DNA of 64,000 bases from Fontivita pretiosa (GTDB lineage Bacteria; Planctomycetota; Phycisphaerae; Tepidisphaerales; Tepidisphaeraceae), in NCBI RefSeq assembly GCF_050410795.1, contig NZ_CP191258.1, forward strand, positions 2,790,001 through 2,854,000, read 5' to 3'. Both the position numbers and the translations under genes were made by a program. Below are positions 23,888-32,877 of this stretch, piece after piece (within the stretch, counting starts at the first letter, position 1; each line of letters opens with the position of its first letter). The notes beneath the pieces are model-generated. The model was not told the DNA's origin, did no database searches, and saw only the letters and a program-made list of their open reading frames with translations.

Positions 23888-25930
23888 CTATTCCTCTTCG
23901 GCTTTGGGCTTGTACTGCGCGGTGATCTGGGCCTGAATCTGCGGCGGCACCGGCTCGTAATGGCTGAACTCCATCACGAAGCTGCCCTGCCCGCCGGTCA
24001 CGCTCTTGAGCTGGCTCTGGTACTGCATGACCTCGGCCAGGGGCGCCTGGGCCTTGACCACCGCCATGCCTCCGCCGATGAAGTCCTGCCCCTGGATGCG
24101 TCCGCGCTTGCCGGACAGATCGCCGGTGATCGTGCCCACCTTGTCTTCCGGCACGGTGACCTCCATGTTGACGATCGGCTCCAGCAGGATCGGCTTGGCT
24201 TTCTTGACGGCATCGAGGAAGGCGTACTTGCCGGCGGTCTTGAACGCAACCTCCTTGGAATCCACCGGGTGGGACTTGCCATCGTAGACGATCACGCGGA
24301 TGTCCTGCATCGGATATCCGGCGATGGCGCCGCTCTCCAGCACCTCGCGCACGCCCTTTTCCACCGCGGGGATGAACTGTCCGGGGATCGCTCCGCCAAA
24401 CACCTCATCCACAAACTCGAATCCCTTGCCGCGCTCCAGCGGCTCGACCCGCAGGAAGACCTCGCCGAACTGGCCGGCCCCGCCCGTCTGCTTCTTGTGG
24501 CGGTGGTGTCCCTCGGCTTTGGCCTGGATCGTCTCCCGATACGCGATCTTGGGGGGCTTGGTGTCCACCTGCAAGCCGCGGTTGGCCATCCGCTCCAGCA
24601 CCAGCCTCAGGTGCAGCTCGCCCAGACCATAGATCACCACCTCGTGCGTCTGGCGATCGGTCTGCCACTTGAACGTCGGATCCTCCTCGGCCAGCTTCTG
24701 GAGCATCTGGCTGATCTTGCTCTCGTCGCCACGCGCCCTGGGGGTGATCGCCAGCCCGTACATCGGCGTGGGCATTGGCTCGGGCTTCAGATGCACGCTG
24801 TCCAGGGCGTGATCGTCGTGCAGCACGTCGCCGGTATGAATCTCCTCGACTTTCGCGACGGCGCCGATGTCGCCGGCGATGATCCAGTCGGCCTCCTTGT
24901 GCTCCTTGCCCTGAAGATGGAACACGTGCCCGAGCTTGACGGCCTTCTTATTGTGTCCGATGAACACCTGCGACGACCCGGAACACTTGCCCTGATGAAC
25001 GCGGAAGACCGCCAGCTTGCCCACGAACGGGTCGGTGGTCACCTTGAACACGTGGGCCAGCAGCGGGCGGTTGGGATCCTGGTTGTACGGGTAAGGCTTC
25101 TCGTCGGCACCCTCGCCGTACATGAATGGGCGCGGGTTGCCTTCCAGCGGCGATGGGAAATGTTTGGCGATCGCGTCGATCAGCTCCACCACTCCCACAT
25201 TGTTCTTGGCGTCCGTGAACAGAATCGGCACCACGTGCCCTTCATCCATCGCCTTCTCGAAAGCCGGGTGCAATGCGGCAAAATCCGGCTCCTCCCCGCC
25301 GAGATACTTTTCCATCAGGTTCTCGTCCATCTCGACGATCTGATCGAGGATGGCGGCGTGGCAGCGCTTGACAGTGTCGAAATCCGATTCTCCGGCACTG
25401 TTCAGCAGGCAATCCACGACCGTCTTGCCCCCGCCGGACGGAAGATTGATCGGCAGGCATTCGCTGCCGAAGGTCTCGCGAATCTTCTGGACCAGCCCTT
25501 CCAGATTGACCTCGGGCATGTCGATCTTGTTGATGATGATGGCGCGGGGGAGGTTGCGCTCTTTGGCCGCCTCGAACATCCGCCGCGTCACCACTTCGAT
25601 TCCCGCCTGGGCATTGATCACGATCGCGACGGTCTCGACGGCCGGCAGACACGCCAGCGCCGCGCCGATCAGGTCCGGGGAGCCGGGGGTGTCGATGATG
25701 TTGATTCGCTTGCCCTGATAGTCCAGGTGCAGAATAGAGCTGTAGATCGAATGCCCGTGCTCGCGCTCCTCTTTCTCAAAGTCCGAAAAGCTGTTGCGGT
25801 CGGTCACTGAAGCCTTGCGATTAACGGCACCGGCGGCGAAGAGCATGGCATCAACCAGCGTGGTCTTGCCGCTGCCCCCGTGGCCGGCGAAAAGCACATT
25901 GCGGATGTCTGCGGTGGTGTAACTGGGCAT
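23888..25930 (-). CDS. Elongation factor G-like GTPase (EF-G2 type)
   Basis: A 680-residue translational GTPase with EF-G domain order. The start MPSYTTADIR is supported by AGGAG 9 nt upstream. The P-loop reads GHGGSGKTT (16-24) instead of the AHIDAGKTT of classic EF-G; the others are DTPG and NKID. Domains II-V are present (VFRVHQGKCSGSSQVFIGH; ITPRARGDE; GAGQFGEVFLRVEP; GKYAFLDAVKKAKPILLEP; RGRIQG). This places it in the EF-G-like paralog family (FusA2/EF-G2, TM_1651-like), whose role differs from main translocation and is poorly known. A canonical fusA should exist elsewhere. It stands alone, 172-177 nt from both neighbours. Confidence 0.9.
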   Translation of the reverse strand: MPSYTTADIRNVLFAGHGGSGKTTLVDAMLFAAGAVNRKASVTDRNSFSDFEKEEREHGHSIYSSILHLDYQGKRINIIDTPGSPDLIGAALACLPAVETVAIVINAQAGIEVVTRRMFEAAKERNLPRAIIINKIDMPEVNLEGLVQKIRETFGSECLPINLPSGGGKTVVDCLLNSAGESDFDTVKRCHAAILDQIVEMDENLMEKYLGGEEPDFAALHPAFEKAMDEGHVVPILFTDAKNNVGVVELIDAIAKHFPSPLEGNPRPFMYGEGADEKPYPYNQDPNRPLLAHVFKVTTDPFVGKLAVFRVHQGKCSGSSQVFIGHNKKAVKLGHVFHLQGKEHKEADWIIAGDIGAVAKVEEIHTGDVLHDDHALDSVHLKPEPMPTPMYGLAITPRARGDESKISQMLQKLAEEDPTFKWQTDRQTHEVVIYGLGELHLRLVLERMANRGLQVDTKPPKIAYRETIQAKAEGHHRHKKQTGGAGQFGEVFLRVEPLERGKGFEFVDEVFGGAIPGQFIPAVEKGVREVLESGAIAGYPMQDIRVIVYDGKSHPVDSKEVAFKTAGKYAFLDAVKKAKPILLEPIVNMEVTVPEDKVGTITGDLSGKRGRIQGQDFIGGGMAVVKAQAPLAEVMQYQSQLKSVTGGQGSFVMEFSHYEPVPPQIQAQITAQYKPKAEEE

Positions 25931-26102
25931 GTCGATCAGCTCCTGATTCGCCCGAAAATAACAGGGCGGACGGCACATTGTAGGGAACCACAAAGCAGGG
26001 GCAAGCGTGCCGAACGACCCGCCCTCCAGCGCCCGTGCCCGGACTTGCGGCAATTCCAGAGTGTTCTTCCTGTTCTCCGTGACGCGGCAACGTCGGCGGG
26101 TG

Positions 26103-27056
26103 CTATGCGGGCTGACCCGCTTCTGCACCCGACATGGCGCGACGCGAATCCAGCCGCCAGAGTCCCGCTTCGCGGGCGGCGCGGTAGGCCTGCTCCATCT
26201 CCTGCCTGGTCACCCGCCGGTTCAGCTCGCTGTAGAACCGCGCGCTGACCTTCCCGGCCGGGTGGTACTGGTCCATCAGGTTCACGTACGTGTTGGGCGA
26301 CAGCTCCCTGGCCACCCAGTGGAGGATCTGTCGGGTCTCCTCAATCGCCCCGGGCATGACCAGGTGCCGCAGCAGCAGCCCCCGCCGTGCCAAACCGTGC
26401 TCGTCCAGCACCAGATCCCCGACCTGCCGGTGCATTTCCTTGATCGTGCGGCGGGCAACCTCCGGGTATTGCGGAGCCTTCAGATACTTGCGGGCGCTGG
26501 CCGGCTCCCAGTACTTGAAATCCGGCATGTAGATATCCACGATCCCCTCCATCAGCCGCAGGCTCTGCATCGAATCGAAGCTGCTGGTGTTGTAAACGAT
26601 GGGCAGGCGCAGACCCGCTTCGATCGCGTGCGGCAGGGCCTCGAGAATCTGGGGCACGACGTGCTCGGGGGTCACCAGATTGATGTTGTGACATCCCTGC
26701 GCCTGAAGCTCCAGCATCATCCCCGCCAGCTCGCGCGGACTGACCTCCCGGCCCGCCGGCGCCTGGCTGATGTCCGCGTTCTGGCAGAACACACAGCGCA
26801 GGTTGCACCAGGCGAAGAAGATCGTTCCGCTGCCGCGCCAGCCGCGCAGGCAATCTTCCTCGCCAAAGTGTGCAAAGTAGCTGGCCACCCGCGCCCATCG
26901 CCCGGTTCGGCAGATCTTCTTTTCATCATTCAGGCGATTGACGCGGCATTCCCAGGGACACACACGACAGCTCTGCAATTCCGCCAGTCCCGCTTCCACT
27001 CGACGGGACAGTTCGCCCGATTCATACAGCCGAACATAGCCCGGAACGTCGTGCAT
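26103..27056 (-). CDS. Radical SAM protein, PflX type (pyruvate formate-lyase activase-like)
   Basis: A 317-residue radical SAM enzyme of the PflX group (COG1313). The start MHDVPGYVRLYESGELSRR has GGAG 8 nt upstream. An N-terminal cysteine cluster (CRVCPWECRVNR, then C in KKICRTG) precedes the radical SAM motif WCNLRCVFCQN (CX3CX2C) that binds the 4Fe-4S cluster and S-adenosylmethionine. Later landmarks include NLVTPEHVVPQI, YNTSSFDS and YMPDFKYW. Substrate is unknown; homologs are annotated as activases by similarity only. No glycyl-radical enzyme gene is close. It follows a 519-nt repeat-bearing gap. Confidence 0.88.
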   Translation of the reverse strand: MHDVPGYVRLYESGELSRRVEAGLAELQSCRVCPWECRVNRLNDEKKICRTGRWARVASYFAHFGEEDCLRGWRGSGTIFFAWCNLRCVFCQNADISQAPAGREVSPRELAGMMLELQAQGCHNINLVTPEHVVPQILEALPHAIEAGLRLPIVYNTSSFDSMQSLRLMEGIVDIYMPDFKYWEPASARKYLKAPQYPEVARRTIKEMHRQVGDLVLDEHGLARRGLLLRHLVMPGAIEETRQILHWVARELSPNTYVNLMDQYHPAGKVSARFYSELNRRVTRQEMEQAYRAAREAGLWRLDSRRAMSGAEAGQPA

Positions 27057-27218
27057 CAGATCGACTCCGAGTTGCTCCCGGGAATTGTATCGCGGGCGTG
27101 TCCACTTTTCGGTACAGCGCAGACAATGGCGCGCCTGGAGCATGCGTTGTCCGGCCGACATTCTTGTTTTCCTTAGCCACTTTTTGGTTCTACATCCCGC
27201 CCGTGTGCTGATCGCCTG

Positions 27219-27237
27219 CACAGGCGGGACGCCTGTG
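27219..27237. repeat. GGA-triloop hairpin, family member 1
   Basis: CACAGGCG, loop GGA, CGCCTGTG: a perfect 8-bp stem closed by CG around a 3-nt loop. The same design recurs at 27363, 39987 and (imperfect) 43041. Confidence 0.75.
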
Positions 27238-27362
27238 GCTCAAACACATTTCTCGAAGCCCTCGTCTTCGAGGCAGCAGAGCGGACAGGCGTGGCACCCG
27301 TGCCCGGCGGCATGACGTGATGAACAACCGGATGTCGGACTTTCGAATTCGAGCGCACCGCG

Positions 27363-27381
27363 CATGGCCGGGACGGCCATG
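27363..27381. repeat. GGA-triloop hairpin, family member 2
   Basis: CATGGCCG, loop GGA, CGGCCATG: a perfect 8-bp stem, 144 nt from member 1 and on the same strand orientation. Confidence 0.75.
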
Positions 27382-27556
27382 CCACAGTTGGCACGTCTTC
27401 GCATTCTTCGCATGCACCTGGGCGCCTGAGCGAAAAACGCGGGGGGGCGGAGATGTGTATAAACGAGAGGCGGGAGGCCCCTGATAGAGGCCTGCCGTGC
27501 TCCTCCACGGGAGCAAGGGTCGAAGGAGTCTCTGGCGGGAGGGGATGGGGGATTCA

Positions 27557-27562
27557 TATAAT
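27557..27562 (+). promoter_or_regulatory. TATAAT, possible -10 box for near-leaderless mRNA
   Basis: A perfect TATAAT ends 13 nt before the ATG of the first glycosyltransferase. If used, the transcript would start about 7 nt before the ATG. No good -35 is seen at 17 bp. Confidence 0.3.
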
Positions 27563-27575
27563 CGCGCCTGCGGGC

Positions 27576-28784
27576 ATGAAGATCCTTCGAATCCTGCACG
27601 TGATCCCATCGCTGGACCCGGCGTTCGGCGGGCCGCCCAAGATTGCGGTGCGGCTGGCGGCGGCGCAGGCGGGACTGGGGCATCACGTCACGATGGCGCA
27701 CTACCATGAACCTCAGGCGCAGGCACTGATTGATCGCGAGCTGGCGGCAGTCCCTCACGCCGAACAGGTCCATTACCAGACCATCCGCAAGCCGGCGCAC
27801 CGTCCGGTGCCCGATCGCGCCGCCGTCGCCGAGCTGCTCCAGACCGGCCCAGCCGGCGCGCCGCCCGATTTTGTTCATTTCCATTCGCTGTGGGCACCGC
27901 TGACCAGGCGTACCGCCGATGCAGCGTTTGCCCGCGGCATCCCCTACACGATCCTGCTCAACGGCATGCTGGATCCCTGGAGCCTGGCACAGAAAAAGTG
28001 GAAAAAGAAGCTCGCGCTGTTGCTGGGATACAAGCGGATGCTGGATCGGGCGGCGTTCCTGCACACCGGCAACGCCGATGAGGTGCGGCTGATCGCGCCG
28101 CTGAAGATCCGCTCGCCGCACCGAACGATTCCCAACGGCGTGTTTCTGGAAGAGATTTCTCCGCTGCCTGCGCCGGGGACCTTTTACCAGCTTTTTCCGC
28201 AGCTTGACGGCGAGCCGTTCGTGCTGTTCCTGGGTCGGCTGCATTACAAGAAGGGGCTGGATTATCTGGCGGACGCGTTCGCAGCGGTGTCGGCGCGGGT
28301 CCCGCGGGTACATCTGGTGGTCGCCGGACCCGATGACGGGGCGCGAGACGACTTTGTGCGCCGCGTCAACGCCGCGGGCATCGCCAACCGAGTGCATGTC
28401 ATCGGACCGATCTATGAACAGCAGCGTCTTGCGGCGCTGGCGGAGGCGGCGCTGTTCTGTCTGCCCAGCCGGCAGGAAGGATTTAGCCTGGCCATCACCG
28501 AGGCGCTGGGATGCGGGCTGCCGGTGGTGATTTCGCAGGCGTGCCACTTTCCCGAGGTCGCCGATGCAGGGGCCGGCTTCGTCCTGCCGCTGGACAGCAA
28601 CGCTTTCGCCGACGCGATGGTGAAGATCCTGACCGATGCGGAGCTTCGCGCCCGCATGAGCCGCGCCGGCGCGGAGCTGGTCCGGACGCGCTACACCTGG
28701 CCGGCCATCGCCCAGCAGACGATCAGGGCGTATGAGGAGTTCGGCAAAGCCGTCCGATCGCCTTCGGTCACGGTCCAGTCATGA
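27576..28784 (+). CDS. Glycosyltransferase family 4, tandem copy 1
   Basis: A 402-residue GT-B fold glycosyltransferase starting at MKILRILHVIPSLDPAFGGP (glycine-rich acceptor loop). The C-terminal nucleotide-sugar domain has VLFLGRLHYKKGLDYL, VVAGPDDGARDDF and the EX7E-type region SRQEGFSLAITEALGCGLPVV. It is cytosolic and transfers a sugar to a growing polysaccharide or lipid-linked oligosaccharide; donor is unknown. The next gene, 10 nt downstream, is a close paralog. A longer in-frame start at 27453 is rejected because family members begin at MKIL. Confidence 0.92.
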   Translation: MKILRILHVIPSLDPAFGGPPKIAVRLAAAQAGLGHHVTMAHYHEPQAQALIDRELAAVPHAEQVHYQTIRKPAHRPVPDRAAVAELLQTGPAGAPPDFVHFHSLWAPLTRRTADAAFARGIPYTILLNGMLDPWSLAQKKWKKKLALLLGYKRMLDRAAFLHTGNADEVRLIAPLKIRSPHRTIPNGVFLEEISPLPAPGTFYQLFPQLDGEPFVLFLGRLHYKKGLDYLADAFAAVSARVPRVHLVVAGPDDGARDDFVRRVNAAGIANRVHVIGPIYEQQRLAALAEAALFCLPSRQEGFSLAITEALGCGLPVVISQACHFPEVADAGAGFVLPLDSNAFADAMVKILTDAELRARMSRAGAELVRTRYTWPAIAQQTIRAYEEFGKAVRSPSVTVQS

Positions 28785-28794
28785 GAATCGCATC

Positions 28795-29973
28795 ATGAAG
28801 ATTCTGCACACGCTGCCGAATCTGGATCCGTCGGCGGGAGGACTGGCGTCGGTGGCGATCCGGCTGGCGTCGGCGCAGGCGGGATTGGGGCACGACGTGG
28901 CGATCGCCTGCTACCACGATCCCTCTGCCGATGAGCGCATTGCCGCCGACGCCGCACGTGTCCCCCACTTTGGTCGCGTGCAGGTTGAACACGTGGCGAC
29001 GCTGACACCCTGGGAATGCCGCCTGGGACTGCGGGCGCGGCGACGGATCGACGCCGTCGTGCGGCGGTTCGATATTGTGCACAATCACGGGGTCTGGGAC
29101 ACGCTGGCCAGGATCGTCACCGCCGCCGCCCGTAAACATGACATCCCCTACGTGATCGCTCCGCACGGGATGCTGGACCCGTGGAGCATGAGTCAAAAGT
29201 GGCTGAAGAAGCGGATCGCGCTGGCGCTGGGGTATCGCGCGATGCTGGATGCGGCGGCGTTCATCCACGCGCTGAACCACGACGAGCAGCAGCTTATGGC
29301 GCCGCTGCGGCTGAAAAGCCCGGTGCAGATCATTCCCAATGGCGTTTATCTTGAAGAGTTCGAGCCGCTGCCTGCGCCGGGAGAGTTCCGCGGCAAACAC
29401 CCCGAGCTTGGCGACAGGCCGTACGTCCTGTTCCTGGGTCGGCTGCACCCCAAGAAGGGGCTGGATTATCTGGCCGAGGCGTTCGCGAAGGTGCTGCGCG
29501 ATGGTTGCGACGCGACGCTGGTTGTGGCCGGGCCCGATGACGGGGCGATGGGGTCATTCCTTGAGCAATGCCGGCGGCTGGGGATCGCCGATCGCATCGT
29601 GCTCACCGGACTGATCTGGGGACGTGAAAAGCTGGCGGCGCTGGTGGATGCGGCCTGTTTCTGTCTTCCCAGCCGCCAGGAAGGCTTCAGCATGGCCATC
29701 GCCGAGGCGCTGGCGTGTCAGGTCCCGGTGGTGATCTCTCAGGCGTGCCATTTCCCGGAGGTAGCCCAGGCCGGGGCCGGCTTCGTGCTGCCGCTGGAGA
29801 CAAAGGCGTTGGCGGAGGCGCTGCTGCACCTGCTTCGTGATCCGAGTGGGGCACGGGCAATGGGCCGGTGCGGACGCGAGCTGGTGCGGCAAAAGTACGC
29901 CTGGCCCGCGATCGCGCGCCGAGCGATCGACGCCTATGATCAGTGCCTTGCTTCAGACGCGTTTGCTTCGTAA
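28795..29973 (+). CDS. Glycosyltransferase family 4, tandem copy 2
   Basis: A 392-residue GT4 protein, paralog of its upstream neighbour (10-nt gap). It starts MKILHTLPNLDPSAGGLASV; shared blocks include HNHGVWD/HGMLDPWSMSQKWLKK, PNGVYLEEFEPLPAPG, LGRLHPKKGLDYLAEAF, AGPDDGAMGSF and SRQEGFSMAIAEALACQVPVVISQACHFPEVA. The tandem arrangement points to local duplication, with two linkages or donors made by related enzymes. It opens the exopolysaccharide-type cluster and is convergent with the FkbM methyltransferase gene. Confidence 0.92.
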   Translation: MKILHTLPNLDPSAGGLASVAIRLASAQAGLGHDVAIACYHDPSADERIAADAARVPHFGRVQVEHVATLTPWECRLGLRARRRIDAVVRRFDIVHNHGVWDTLARIVTAAARKHDIPYVIAPHGMLDPWSMSQKWLKKRIALALGYRAMLDAAAFIHALNHDEQQLMAPLRLKSPVQIIPNGVYLEEFEPLPAPGEFRGKHPELGDRPYVLFLGRLHPKKGLDYLAEAFAKVLRDGCDATLVVAGPDDGAMGSFLEQCRRLGIADRIVLTGLIWGREKLAALVDAACFCLPSRQEGFSMAIAEALACQVPVVISQACHFPEVAQAGAGFVLPLETKALAEALLHLLRDPSGARAMGRCGRELVRQKYAWPAIARRAIDAYDQCLASDAFAS

Positions 29974-30028
29974 CAACCACGCACAGCGACGGCGCCGGCG
30001 CAGACCCTGGTTCCCGATATCTGCCGCG

Positions 30029-30928
30029 TCAATTGATCCAGCAATGGTGCGGCTTGATCTCGGCGAGCACGTGTTCGCGCCGCGTGGACGCGACGATGTG
30101 ATGCGGTTGACAGCAATCCCGAACGATCCTCACGTCCGAATCTTGCAGTTCGCGGTAGCTGGTGATGCCGTCATGTTCGACATACCCGAAGCAATGATAC
30201 CCATGGGCCTGAAGCGCTCGCAGCGCCGCCCTGGCCTCGTCGGTGCCGTGTGTTTCCACCACCAGGTGGGGATGATGGATTTGCAGGGTCCGGTGCATTC
30301 CGGCCAGCGCTACGCCTGCCGCCCCTTCGATGTCGAGTTTGATCAGATTGGGCGGTGGGAGCTGTTCACGCGCGAGCAGGGTATCCAGCCGCGCCACGGA
30401 AACCAATTCGGCGATCGGTGGCAAACCGTACTGTTGTCGTGCCGCCGACGCCGCGCCGCCGGTGAACCGGTCCAGTGTTGAGCATGCCGTGCTGATGTCA
30501 TCAACCTGCATCTTCTCCTGGCAGTCGCAGTCTGCCAGCGCGATCCTGAGAAGCGTTGTGCGGGCGGCCACCTCCGGACACAAGCCCACATTGATCGACA
30601 GTAATTGGAAGGTGTACGCAACGGGCTCAAACGCAACCACGTGCCCGGCGTTGAAGTGCTGAATGAGGAATCGAACGAACAGGCCGATGTTCGCCCCCAC
30701 GTCATAGACCACATCGCCGGGCCGCACCAGTCGCTCCAACGCACCATAGACAACTCGCTCATGGGTAAGCGGGTGGCGCAGCCAGTAACTGCGGTTTCGC
30801 CTGATGCTGATGACAAACGGACCGATGGGATCAATCTGGATCGTACGCTTCCAATCGGGAAGCAGCCTCAGCGCCAAGCGTCCCAATGTGGGCTGGCGGC
30901 GCAGGAACGACGCCATTGCGCGAATCAT
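30029..30928 (-). CDS. FkbM-family SAM-dependent methyltransferase
   Basis: A 299-residue methyltransferase. Start MIRAMASFLRRQ has GGGAGG a few bases upstream (the frame to 31063 is not needed). Motif I is VVYDVGANIGLFVRF (D76-G82), followed by HVVAFEPVAYTFQLL and, later, LIKLDIEGAAGVALAGM, all standard for FkbM enzymes, which O-methylate sugars in polysaccharides and antibiotics. Its place among glycosyltransferases and acetyltransferases suggests it decorates the same glycan. Acceptor is unknown. Confidence 0.9.
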   Translation of the reverse strand: MIRAMASFLRRQPTLGRLALRLLPDWKRTIQIDPIGPFVISIRRNRSYWLRHPLTHERVVYGALERLVRPGDVVYDVGANIGLFVRFLIQHFNAGHVVAFEPVAYTFQLLSINVGLCPEVAARTTLLRIALADCDCQEKMQVDDISTACSTLDRFTGGAASAARQQYGLPPIAELVSVARLDTLLAREQLPPPNLIKLDIEGAAGVALAGMHRTLQIHHPHLVVETHGTDEARAALRALQAHGYHCFGYVEHDGITSYRELQDSDVRIVRDCCQPHHIVASTRREHVLAEIKPHHCWIN

Positions 30929-31109
30929 CGATTTCCTCCCTTTTTGCAGGGCCCTTATGCGAGGCGTTGGCCCTTCCCGCCTGGGGATGTGCTCGCGATT
31001 GCCAAATTTATCTGTGCAAGCGCATGGCGGCAAGGAAAATCTTCCAACGGCGTGCGGTATCAATGCCGCACACTGTCCGTGGGTTGGTATCTTCCCGGAG
31101 TGTCGATGG

Positions 31110-31712
31110 TCATCTCAGGCGATCGACCGGGGTGAAGGGGCGGGGCTTGATCGGCCGGGCAGGGTTGCCGACGGCTATGACGTCGGCGGGCAGATCATTG
31201 AACGCGCTGGCGCGGGCGCCCAGCACCGTGCGATCGCCAATGGTCACACCCGGCCCGACGAAGGCATCGGCGGCAATCCAGCAGTCCTGCCCGATGGCGA
31301 TCGGCAGCCGCAGCAGCGGATAATCGCCGCGGGTGTGGTCGTGCGTGCCGGCACACAGATGTGCATACTGGCTGATGAACGTACGCGGGCCGATGCGGAT
31401 CGGTCCCAGCGAATAGAGAATCACTTCATCACCAACGGAAACATCATCGTCGATCTCCAGGTTCCAGGGGATTTCGATGCGGACGGTGCGGCGGAGGCGG
31501 ACGTTTCGGCCCACTCGCCCGCCGAAGGCCCGCACCAGCGCGGCGCGAATGCCATACCAGTTGTGAAACGTGCAGCGGAACAGAAGGTGGTAGACGATGG
31601 ACCAGGCCAGTCGGGCGATCTTCTCTCGCCGCGTCCAGGGGCTGACGTTTCGTGCCGGGACAGCCGGGGCGGGCGAGGAATCGGCGGGGCTTGTGTTGCC
31701 GATGCGGGTCAT
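31110..31712 (-). CDS. WcaF-like hexapeptide-repeat acetyltransferase, copy 1
   Basis: A 200-residue left-handed beta-helix acyltransferase. Hexapeptide turns are visible through VGRNVRLRRTVRIEIPWNL, ISQYAHLCAGTHDHT (active-site His region), AIGQDCWIAADAFVGPGVT and IGDRTVLGARASAF, ending in VGNPARPIKPRPF. Homologs such as WcaF acetylate sugars of colanic acid-type exopolysaccharides. Its ATG overlaps the stop of the upstream GT2 gene by 4 nt (ATGA), so the two are translationally coupled. A paralog lies at 32878-33480. Confidence 0.9.
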   Translation of the reverse strand: MTRIGNTSPADSSPAPAVPARNVSPWTRREKIARLAWSIVYHLLFRCTFHNWYGIRAALVRAFGGRVGRNVRLRRTVRIEIPWNLEIDDDVSVGDEVILYSLGPIRIGPRTFISQYAHLCAGTHDHTRGDYPLLRLPIAIGQDCWIAADAFVGPGVTIGDRTVLGARASAFNDLPADVIAVGNPARPIKPRPFTPVDRLR

Positions 31713-32704
31713 GGCAGGGTTCCTGCCGGCTGGGCGGAAGCCGCTGGCCGGGCGTCAAGCTCCACAAGCCGGGCCTTCCAGTCGAACTCCGGTACGGTGC
31801 TGAGTTGTCTGGCGGCGCGCTGGTCGGCCTCGATCCGCTTCAGCTCCTTGTACTTCGCGACCGACAGGTACTCGTAGATTGCCAGCAGCCGGCAGAACGT
31901 CAGCCCGGCCAGGCCATCCAGAATCCCCAGCTTCCAGAAGTAACTGTAGAGGAATCGCAGGGTTGGCCGGAACGGCAGTCGGCGGGAGATCTCCTTCAGG
32001 GTCCGTCTCTTGGAGATATCCTCGTGCCCGATCTGATGCGGGTCGCTGTGGGCGCGGCGGAACTGCACCAGCGCCTCCCAGTTGGAGTAGCGGTTGTGTT
32101 TCTCCATGAAGGTGTTGATGTTCGGATAGGCCAGGTGAAGCATATCGTGCCTGAGATACCCGGTCGGTCCGTTGACCACGACGTGCTCGTGAACCTCGTT
32201 GTCGCCGGAGCCGGTGTCATCCACCTCGCTGAGGCGTTCGAACTGGCCATATCCGCGCCGAAGCAGCCGCAGGTTCCAGCTCGGATAGTACCCGCAGTGC
32301 TTGATCCACCGCCCCATGAAGATGAACTTGCGGTTGATGAAGTACCCGACGTACTTATCAGACCTGATCGCCTCGGTGATCTCCTGGGCCAGCTCCGGCA
32401 CGATCCACTCGTCGGCATCGACCATCAACACCCAGGCATGTTGGAAAGGCGCTTCCTTCAGGGCCCATCCGCGTTTTTTGGGCCACTTGCGGTTCCAGCG
32501 GAAATCGATGATCTTTGCGCCGTAGGCGCGGGCGATGTCGCACGTGGCGTCCTTGGAGCCGGAATCGACGATGACGATCTCGTCAGCCCAGCGCAAGTGG
32601 TCCAGACATCGTGGAAGATTGGCCTCCTCGTTGAGCGTCGGGATCATCACCGAAATGGGCACGCGATTGCCGTGCGTCGCAGCCGCCATACATACGCCTC
32701 GCAT
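31709..32704 (-). CDS. Glycosyltransferase family 2 (WaaE/KdtX-like)
   Basis: A 331-residue GT-A enzyme. It opens with ISVMIPTLNEEANLPRCL; the metal/donor site is VLMVDADEWIVPEL and the catalytic region includes EVHEHVVVNGPTGYL. The sequence FMEKHNRYSNWEA and a C-terminal amphipathic stretch (LRFLYSYFWKLGILDGLAGLTFC) are characteristic of WaaE-type transferases of lipopolysaccharide core and capsule clusters. It is cytosolic, probably membrane-associated through that segment. Coupled to the acetyltransferase gene downstream by a 4-nt overlap. Confidence 0.92.
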   Translation of the reverse strand: MRGVCMAAATHGNRVPISVMIPTLNEEANLPRCLDHLRWADEIVIVDSGSKDATCDIARAYGAKIIDFRWNRKWPKKRGWALKEAPFQHAWVLMVDADEWIVPELAQEITEAIRSDKYVGYFINRKFIFMGRWIKHCGYYPSWNLRLLRRGYGQFERLSEVDDTGSGDNEVHEHVVVNGPTGYLRHDMLHLAYPNINTFMEKHNRYSNWEALVQFRRAHSDPHQIGHEDISKRRTLKEISRRLPFRPTLRFLYSYFWKLGILDGLAGLTFCRLLAIYEYLSVAKYKELKRIEADQRAARQLSTVPEFDWKARLVELDARPAASAQPAGTLP

Positions 32705-32877
32705 CCTGGTTTTTCAGTCTGTCGCCGCCCGATCGCGCTGGCAAGGTCCAGTCAATCCAGAACACGACTCTCGGGCGGTCTGGTCGATTATGATATACGA
32801 GATTGGCCTGCGGGTTGCATCGGCGCGGCCGGGCGAATGGCCCGCGGGTTGAGCATTACCGGACTCGAGCCTGTCGG

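Larger units (their letters stand above)
27057..27575. other. Repeat-bearing divergent intergenic region
   Basis: 519 nt between the divergent PflX-type gene and the glycosyltransferase cluster. It contains two GGA-loop hairpins (27219-27237, 27363-27381), further short palindromes near 27495-27525, and a TATAAT at 27557-27562. No ORF in it has a recognisable family. Confidence 0.6.

Noticed and set aside
23960..25810. 616-codon frame opposite the EF-G-like gene
   Set aside because: Antisense shadow; composition is Leu/His/Asp-rich with no motifs, while the minus strand gives a complete GTPase.
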